Source: Cerioporus squamosus (lineage: Eukaryota > Basidiomycota > Agaricomycetes > Polyporales > Polyporaceae). Taken from it: 16,001 nt of DNA. Of this stretch, positions 9,401 through 16,001 are shown one piece after another; position 1 is the first letter of the stretch; the number at the start of each line of letters is the position of its first letter. Below the pieces are notes generated by a model. It worked only from the letters and a program-made list of their open reading frames with translations, did no database searches and was not told where the DNA came from. Location of the stretch: assembly GCA_022592435.1 (NCBI GenBank), contig JABYQS010000653.1:1-16001 (forward strand), given 5' to 3'. The position numbers were made by a program, and so were the translations under genes.

Positions 9401-12347
9401 GGTAACCAGAACAGCAAGTTGACGTTCCTCGATGCCGTGCGCGGAATGAGTGCTACCATCAAGAAGGATCTCACCGACATCAGGACCAAAGCGGACATCG
9501 AGAACGACATGGAGAAGTTCAAGGAGCTTGCGGAACAGCCGGGCTGGCAGGGCGCGCACTGGACGGAAGTCATCAAACTCATCCGCGAGGGTGAGGGGAA
9601 ACGAGCGGATGGTGCGCCCATGCTCCTCGGCCATAACGCGGGAGTGCAAGAGAAGATGAAGAAGAACCTCGGTCTCTCTCTCGACTTCCTCACCAAGGCG
9701 GAGGAGCTCTTGATCTCTCGCGGCGCGAAGACATGGAAGGAGCTCTACCCGGATCAGCCCACGATCGACGACCCGAGCGAGTACTTCCGTTCCGTCGCGA
9801 TGGGGTACTGGCGGTCGCGGAACAACCTGGAGTTCTTCCGGATGAACGGGACGTGGGCTTTCGAGCAGGTTCCCAGCCACTTGACTGCTCGCTACAACGA
9901 GCTGTACCAGGCGTGCTGCCACGGCGATAATGCGAAGATCGAAGAGCTCTGTCTTCCCAAGGATGGGAAGGCGGACCAGCAGCTGATCCAGATCACGTCT
10001 CGGTTCGCCGAGAACTACTGTACGTATGGTACCCTTGCAACCCGACCGCCTCTGACGCTTGCCTCCCACAACAGGCGCAACACCTCTGACGTTGGCGTTG
10101 AAGCATCGTCATTGGTCGACGGCCAGACTCGTGCTAGCCATTGCTGTGGCGCAGTACAAACCGGCAGACGCGAAGCCACCAAAATTCAAGCTCTCGAAGA
10201 TCGCTCTTGGTGAGCAGTTGCGTTGCGCCGTTATGTTATCAGAGGTCTCATGCGCCTACAGAGGACGACGACTCCGAGGATGGATCAGATGAAGACGACG
10301 ACATGGACGATGACGAAGGCGACGAGCCAGAGATCAACTTCGTCGATATTGCGCAGCGGCCGTCTTCCGTCCAGTGCGATGCCGCCCCCGAGCGTCTTCT
10401 ACAGTTCCAAACGAGCTTCCAGCACCCAGAGACGAAGGCCATCGTGACCGGTGTCCCGCTATACAGGGCCGTATTGGATAACGATTTCGAAACATTCGTT
10501 CAGATCGGGGACTTATACAAGGCTCTGCCCAAGCCCCTCAATCTCCCACAGGAGGCACACACGTGGACGTTGACCTACGACCGACCAGACATGCTCGACG
10601 AACTGATCCGCCGTACTGGAGCGGGCATCGAGGTTCCGGAGGAAGAGTCGCAGGACGCCGACGAACAGGGCGCCGACGACACCAAGGCGAAGAAGCTCCC
10701 TCCGAAGATGTACCTAGGGCTCAACGTCCACGGCAAGAAGCGCAAGGACCTTGTTCTGAAGTCGGACCCGAACGCGCCCAGCACCGAGGAGAAGCACGAG
10801 TTCCCGCTCCTCTGGACGGCGGCGCACACGGGTGCCATAGGATGCGTTCGCTATCTCTCGAGCGAGCGCGCTGTCAGCGCATACCAGTACTACGCTTCTA
10901 CTCACAGCGACGAACGCGCGAAGTACCTGAAGACCATTACTGCTCAGATACCGGCGAGGATAGGCTGGAAGACCGACGAGCTGAATGAGTCGGTCGTGAC
11001 AGCAGCCATCATTGGGGACCAGCTGGACGTCCTCAAGGCCGTGGTCGATCTCCAACCTGCTCAGATGCAGGATTCTCTCATGGCCAGGTAAGTTTGTCGT
11101 TTTCGGACAACGTCGGTTGTGTTTGACTGATACAACTGTATCATAGGATCCTCTACGCCGGGTTCAACAACATTCTGGTGGCCGCCAGCTGGGGTTGTTC
11201 GCCGGATATGTTCGACTATCTGTTGTCGAAGGGTATCTCTCCTACCGAGACCGACTGTCGCGGGTGCGTGAAACGACATTCAGTTACGAGACAGCTGAAC
11301 CTGTATACTGATGACACTTATCCTCTTAGCTGGAACGCATATCATATTCTCTGCGCACAGAACTCGGAGAAGCACATGAAGCTCCTCAAGCACATCTTGA
11401 ACAAGCTCCCCGAGGACGTCACCTGCCGGATGCTCCTGCAGCAGTCGAAGAAGGCCCTCAACACTGTACGTTCTCCCGTCTCCTGCGTCCACGTACCTTC
11501 TCTGACTCCGTCTGTCTAGCCGCTACATATTGCTGTGAAGAAGAACGGCATCGCGGCTGTCAAGCTTCTCCTCAAATTCAAGGTCCCGGTGTTCCTAATG
11601 CGCGACCGCGGCGGATCCACGCCGCTGCATCTCGCCGCCAACCGCATTCTTCCCGAGATCACTCGCTTGATCGGTGAGGCCGGACCGGAGGAAGCCCTTA
11701 CCCTCGAGGACAGTGTCGGGAACACGCCATTGGAGATGGCCATCTCGCACTGGCTGCAGGTTAGCACCGGAAGCAACGGCCCAGGCTCGCTCCCGCAGAT
11801 CCCCACCCTCTGCGACAGTTTGCACCCTTTCGCGAACGATCGTCCCTTCCCGTCGGAGGAGGAGATTCAGAAACTCAAGAATACCGTCGAGCGCCTTGTT
11901 GCCCAGGGACACCTTCGCAGTGGGACCAAGCTCGCAACCGAGCTTGCCGCGTTCACCAGCAAGGTCGAGGCGGAGGCGAAGAAGCGCGTGGAGGCAGCTG
12001 CCGCCGCCGACGACAAGCAGGGTGACAAGGACGCCGAGTTCGAGCCACTAATGGAGGACGGAGACTCGTTGAAGACGCTCGACTACCTCTCCGAGGCTGT
12101 TGCGTCCAGGCCTCACCTGCGGAGACAACTCGTCCACCTCAGCGACGTACACCGCTCCGTGGACGGCACGTTGGCACGTGTTGGCCGCAGACCCAACACA
12201 CTCGTCGCTTTCGGTCAGCATGCGGACGGCGAGGGTCTGGATCCGGAAGTGGAGGAGGATAAGGAGACGAAGGTGAAGAACTTCAGCGCCGTCCGCCGAT
12301 GGCACAGCGGCCATTCATATGATATCTTCGGCGAGGACACGATCTAG
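6463..12347 (+). CDS. Giant ankyrin-repeat protein with N-terminal nucleotidyltransferase-like module
   Basis: Exons are about 6463-7386, 7439-7727, 7786-7801 (or 7805), 7851-8021, 8070-9187, 9247-10019, 10075-10209, 10262-11087, 11147-11263, 11330-11465 and 11520-12347, for a product near 1,780 residues. The N-terminal 300 residues contain G-G-S (138-140) and D-I-D-L-F-L-Y-G (Asp172, Asp174), resembling the glycine and D-x-D motifs of the Pol-beta nucleotidyltransferase superfamily. The spacing is longer than usual, and the third acid is uncertain (Asp242/Asp244 are candidates). Ankyrin repeats begin near residue 500 (G-R-T-P-L-Q-L-A, G-R-T-A-L-H-L-A) and recur to the last exon (T-P-L-H-I-A-V, S-T-P-L-H-L-A-A, N-T-P-L-E-M-A). 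Acidic tracts interrupt them at 8509-8690 and 10262-10330. The frame breaks near 7526-7536, 7716, probably 7860 and 8897-8900, each as one missing base. I recall this architecture from fungal ankyrin proteins. There is no signal peptide or membrane segment. The function is unknown. Confidence 0.85.
8509..8690 (+). repeat. Coding GAN-type low-complexity tract (acidic linker)
   Basis: Runs of GAG, GAC, GAT and GAA codons encode a stretch of mainly Asp and Glu inside the ankyrin protein, densest at about 8521-8580. It separates the first ankyrin repeats from the next block and is probably a flexible acidic linker. Such trinucleotide tracts vary easily in length by slippage. A shorter acidic tract at 10262-10330 begins exactly at an exon edge. 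Confidence 0.75.
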
Positions 12348-12590
12348 GTTGCATCTTGGGGAGGACGTGTAGTTCTTCTTGTATAAACGGACTGGATTTA
12401 TCATGGATTAAATGTCGTTTCTCCTGTTCGCGAGCAGGCAGCGCAGAAAGAGGGACAACGTGAGGCGAGGACGGTCATTGAATGCGATACAAATGCAACA
12501 GGTTCTAATCATGCAACGGTTCCCAATTCCCCATGTCTACAGATCCGCGACGCCCGCCCAAATTCGTTCGTCTACACCGAAGCCTCGCCA
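12348..12590. other. Shared 3' flank of the ankyrin gene and the SMP gene
   Basis: The two genes are convergent, with only 243 nt between their stop codons, so their 3' untranslated regions probably overlap or abut. An AT-richer patch at 12380-12413 is the likely 3' end region of the ankyrin transcript. No other gene fits. Confidence 0.5.
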
Positions 12591-13004
12591 TCATGCCTTG
12601 GGCGCCTTGCCTCCGGCCTTGGAGTTGGGAGGAGACGCGGTGTTCTTGGACGCGGCGGCCTGAGCGCGGGCGGAGAAGGTGCCCTTGCCGGCGTCGTTCC
12701 CGGCCTTGGCCTGCGGTCAAATGCGAACGCGTATGAGACTCCCGCTCGTGCGCGGACGGAGACGGACAGCGACGCAGCGCGTGGGCGGAAGGGGGCAGGG
12801 ATAGGATCGGGGTGGGCAGAGGATGGGGAGGGAGGCGGGGAGGGGCAAACGCTGACCTGAGTAGACTGGATGCGGGAAGCGTCAGTGGGGGTGGTCTTGT
12901 TAGCACTAGCTATTGGGCGGAGGTCGTGTCAGCGACCACGGTGGCGGGAGTGACGGTGAGCCAGATGGCTTACCAGCACCGCCGCGAGCTCCCTTGGCCG
13001 GCAT
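12591..13004 (-). CDS. Small SMP-domain (seed maturation protein / LEA-like) protein
   Basis: Three exons on the minus strand (13004-12974, 12909-12857, 12710-12591) with introns of 64 and 146 nt join in frame to encode 67 residues. The start is M-P-A-K-G-A-R-G-G. The core D-A-S-R-I-Q-S-T-Q-A-K-A-G-N-D followed by G-K-G-T-F-S-A-R-A-Q-A-A-A matches what I know of the SMP family, first described in plant late-embryogenesis proteins and also found as short proteins in fungi. The tail is rich in Lys, Ala, Gly and Pro and is probably disordered. There is no signal peptide. In plants the family is linked to desiccation tolerance; a stress role in the fungus is inference. The gene is too broken up by introns to show as one long frame; splice signals GTAAGC..AATAG and GTCAGC..CGCAG define it. 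A TATA box lies 92 nt upstream. Confidence 0.85.
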
Positions 13005-13095
13005 TGTGATGTGTGAGGGTGGTAGAGAGAAGAGTAGAACGGTGCGATAGGTGAAGACTCTGTGAGACCTGGTGGAAGACGTCGAGAGGACTTCC

Positions 13096-13103
13096 CTTTT
13101 ATA
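13096..13103 (-). promoter_or_regulatory. TATA box of the SMP-domain gene
   Basis: On the minus strand TATAAAAG lies 92 nt upstream of the ATG at 13004, a near-consensus TATA box at a normal distance for a fungal gene with a leader of about 60 nt. Small, highly induced stress genes often have such a box; expression itself cannot be judged from sequence. Confidence 0.7.
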
Positions 13104-13104
13104 C

Positions 13105-15169
13105 CTCGTCGATGGACGGAGAGGCCGGATTTCTGCTAGTCTTGGGCACTACACCGAGACGACTGAACATGATGGCTCGTGTGACGCGCCAAAATACCCA
13201 TTGGCTACCGAGCCAACGCCAGAGCTGCATTGAGCAGCGCGTCGGTCGCGATGCATAGCGGCACCAATTGTAATGGTGATGAACCTCCTAAATCTGTCAA
13301 TCAATACATCTACAGCTGCAGAGAAGAGACGAAGCACTGACATCGAAGTCGCAGAGCACTGCGGAAATGGGCCATGTCTGTCGCCATCGTGTGCTGTGAG
13401 ACACGAACGTTGGCGATCGTCGTTGGACCCGCCCAATGAGGGCGGGATAAGCGCATCGGGATCCCGGCACGGACTGAAAGTATGGTTCACCGTTCACGAG
13501 TGCGTCTTAGTCGTCGCGACGATGACCCGCATTTGGTGGGGAGTCGATGGTAAGGGTCGGACTTGAGTTAGCGGTAACCCGAGCTGTACGTTAGGAGATG
13601 AATCGAACCGTAACAACATGTACACGCGTGCAACGTTGAACAACTTGGAAGCTCATACCGGACAAGTTCTTTGTGTCAGAGACGACGTCCCGTGGCCAAC
13701 CATACCCAGCACTATGCGGCGCCCCTGCTGTCACCAACTCAGATTGCTGGTACCACGCACGGAGGTGTACTCCTCCGGTGCTGTGTAGTAGCACCTGCAT
13801 CCCCGGGCGAATGTGGTGCCTCTGCGCAAGTTTGACCAAGGCTCACGGTCCGGAGCAATAGGGACAGTGATCCCCCGCAAGAAGTTCGCGTAAATGTCGC
13901 ACAGACAAAGGTCCGTTCTTCGGGAAGTATGCCCGCTGTCTCATGAAACCTTGCGAAGTACGAGCTGAAAGGGAAGGAAAGCACCGAATCAGCATGTGGG
14001 TAAGGGCGGATATAGCGCACGGACCGCTGACGCTCTTCTGAGAACACGAACAAGGTGCATGTTGACAAGCTCCCACCCTTTCTCTCGGAACGCGGATCAT
14101 CACGAGCATTCCGGACAGGGCATAGATCGATCCGTATACTTGCAGATGTCACATATTTGCGCGCACATTCAGAGAGCCCATGAGCTGCCAGACCTGCCTA
14201 GCACCTGCTTACTAAAAGACATAGCAGACGTGAAGTGTAAGGGAACGAAATACGGGCGTTCTCCAGCGAACAAAAGTTGACAAGCGGGCAGGCATAAACC
14301 TGCAGCGCATTCGTTAGCCGATCTCGCGTAACGTTTGATCTCAGACCAGCCATAAGTACCTAAGTCTGAACGTTGATAAGTGACTGAGCACGATGCTGAG
14401 CGCTGACCAGTGGATAGGTGAGGGTGGAAGGCCCGCGTGCCCAGAATATATAGCTGTTTTTCGTCCAGCAGTCCCTTGATATCCAGCTGAGCGATCTCGT
14501 AGGCGTCCTGATACCGAAGGGCTCTTGCAGCTAGTGCGATGGACCCATCTACACACCTCTTACGGTCTCGGAAGAGTATCGACACTGCCTGCGGTGCAAT
14601 AGTCGCATCAGAGCCGGGGTGTCGTATGCAGTCAGGTCATTGCCAGAGATGCAGCCATACAGAAAGTCGACCGACACTGACTAGTTATGTGTCGCAGGAC
14701 AAAAGAGACGAGACCGAGAAGGCCGAGGCAGGTTAAGTACTATTGCGCGCTGACATAATATCATCTCACGATTAGATACTATGTAAGTCCAATCATAAAG
14801 CTCCCTCTGTCCCTCCTCAGGCTCACGACGGCTGCGGATTTCGAAAGCCTGCGCCTTCTGAAGATTTGGAGACTCCCCCTGCCTATGGAATGTTTCCATA
14901 TATCGGCATGAATCAGGATCGTGGTACGGGTTTGTTTTGTGCTCGGTTCGATCACTTGTCTCGAATGGAGAGCAACTGCCAGTGAGCAATTCATCGTGGC
15001 ACGCCGAGGTTCGTCGTCATCATCATCACTATTCGTCTCGCGTCGTATACATTATGAATACACGCGAGTCCTTCATTCCTGCCCTGCGCCTGCGTGCAGC
15101 AGATGCTACACTTTACCAATTAAAGCATAATCAAAAGGGCCGGGGAGATACCGAGCTCGAAGTGGCCTT
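13105..15169. other. Gene-poor stretch of about 2 kb
   Basis: No frame here has a recognisable domain, a splice-linked continuation or protein-like composition. The longest open frames are about 90-138 codons on either strand. Base composition is lower in G+C than in the coding blocks. I found no tRNA fold, no transposase or reverse-transcriptase motif and no terminal repeats. The left part probably holds regulatory DNA of the SMP gene, including CCAAT at about 13263-13267. The last 100 bases hold the AT-rich 3' flank of the peptidase gene. Confidence 0.45.
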
Positions 15170-16001
15170 TCAGCCAGTGTAGGAGACGGTGACCGAGCTG
15201 CCGCTGGTGAGACCGAAGTGAGGACCTTGTTGTTCTGCTCGATGTCGATGAGGGTCGCGCCGGACGGGCCCACGGACGTGCCGCTGGTCGTGCCCGCGGA
15301 TGCGCCGGTGAACGTGACGGTGCCGAAGTTCGCGAAGGGGACGAGGGAGCCGCCGGACTCGAAGTCCTCGACGATCCACTCCGCGTTGTACTCGCAGAGC
15401 GACGGCTGGCCGGAGAACGTGTGCGTCACGGTCTTGCCCTTCGAGTTGTTCGTGATCGTCGCCGTGCCGCCCGTCTTGGAGGACGCGGTCACCGTCACGG
15501 TGACGCTGTCGCCCGCGGAGAAGCTGATGCCGGAGAAGTCGTACGCGTAGTCAGGGTACCACTCGTACCAGGCTAGAGTTCAATTCATAATCAGCACACA
15601 CATAGCTAAATGTTAGAGCGGATGATTGCGTACCATCGTAGCTGACGCTCGAGCCGGAGACGGTGAAGTCAACACCGGTCTGGAGGATGGCAGTGCCACA
15701 GGTGTCACCGTCGATACCAACCCAGGCGGACGCGGAGTGCGTGCCAGAGCCGCCGGAGGGCTCCTTGGGGGTGGGGACCGTGAAGGTACCCGTGACGGAC
15801 TTGTAGGTAGCCTAGAAGACAGTGACGCAGTCAGCGCCGTCCGCTTATCGCAAGCTGGCAACAGGGCGCAGCTCACCTTGGTGGCGACGAGCACCGCGCC
15901 GGCCCAGTTGCTACTGTACTCGACGTGCGAGGTGTTCGTGATCAGTTGTCGGCCTGGTGGATGCCGTCGCTGAGCGCCTTGGCTGCGACTGGTGGGCGAG
16001 G
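15170..16001 (-). CDS. G1-family glutamic peptidase (eqolisin), 5' end outside the window
   Basis: It is a secreted acid peptidase of the scytalidoglutamic peptidase/aspergillopepsin II type that cleaves proteins outside the cell at low pH. On the minus strand, Y-S-S-N-W-A-G-A-V opens the mature domain (about 15925-15895). A-W-V-G-I-D-G-D-T-C and I-L-Q-T-G follow, with the catalytic Gln at 15680-15682, and then A-E-W-I-V-E-D with the catalytic Glu at 15379-15381. Introns at 15876-15812 (GTGAGC) and 15633-15573 (GTACGC) splice in frame. The C-terminal strand L-T-S-G-S-S-V-T-V-S-Y-T-G is reached only if one base is restored near 15205-15215 (plus coordinates). Upstream of 15935 the propeptide also changes frame, apparently twice, with H-Q-S-Q and A-L-S-D-G-I-H-Q in neighbouring frames. 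The signal peptide and first exon lie beyond the right edge. It is probably a working gene with base-loss errors; a pseudogene cannot be excluded. Confidence 0.88.

Noticed and set aside
8894..10069. 391-codon open frame on the minus strand
   Set aside because: It is antisense to ankyrin exons and spans their introns without splice signals of its own; no domain is visible.
13600..13609. GAATCGAACC, resembling the complement of a tRNA T-loop
   Set aside because: The flanking bases do not pair into a T stem, and no acceptor, D or anticodon arms can be built around it.

Overview
The window looks like GC-rich nuclear DNA of a basidiomycete fungus, probably an agaricomycete of the polypore type. 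Every multi-exon gene uses short introns (mostly about 50-70 nt) with GT..AG ends, several with CTAAC-like branch sites. The gene families present (F-box proteins, epoxide hydrolases, secreted G1 glutamic peptidases, a small SMP-domain protein, a giant ankyrin protein) fit that group. No prokaryotic, plasmid or phage signature was seen.

Layout: 1-1558 is pyrimidine-rich DNA with no supportable gene. 1559-3039 (+) is an F-box protein. 3404-4675 (-) is an intact five-exon epoxide hydrolase with all catalytic residues, convergent with the F-box gene. 5051-5530 (-) is a decayed, truncated second copy of that hydrolase that keeps two introns at the same positions. 5531-6462 is intergenic, with an 84-nt imperfect palindrome and TATA-like boxes. 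6463-12347 (+) is the dominant gene: about eleven exons encoding a protein of about 1,780 residues with an N-terminal nucleotidyltransferase-like module, many ankyrin repeats and two acidic tracts. 12591-13004 (-) is a 67-residue SMP-domain (LEA-like) protein with a clear TATA box. 13105-15169 is a gene-poor stretch. 15170-16001 (-) is the 3' part of a G1-family glutamic peptidase that runs off the right edge.

Three otherwise well-conserved genes (F-box, ankyrin, peptidase) contain internal frame breaks. Every break I could resolve within a clear reading frame goes in the same direction (one base missing), and in most cases doubling one base of a short run next to the break restores a sensible protein. 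With one base added per break, the F-box and ankyrin exon totals become exact multiples of three. I read this as uncorrected single-base deletions in a long-read assembly rather than gene death. The epoxide hydrolase copy at 5051-5530 is different: it has in-frame stops, an internal deletion and a lost catalytic residue, so it is a true pseudogene.

The genes do not form a pathway. The most interesting object is the nucleotidyltransferase-like/ankyrin protein, whose function I cannot assign.
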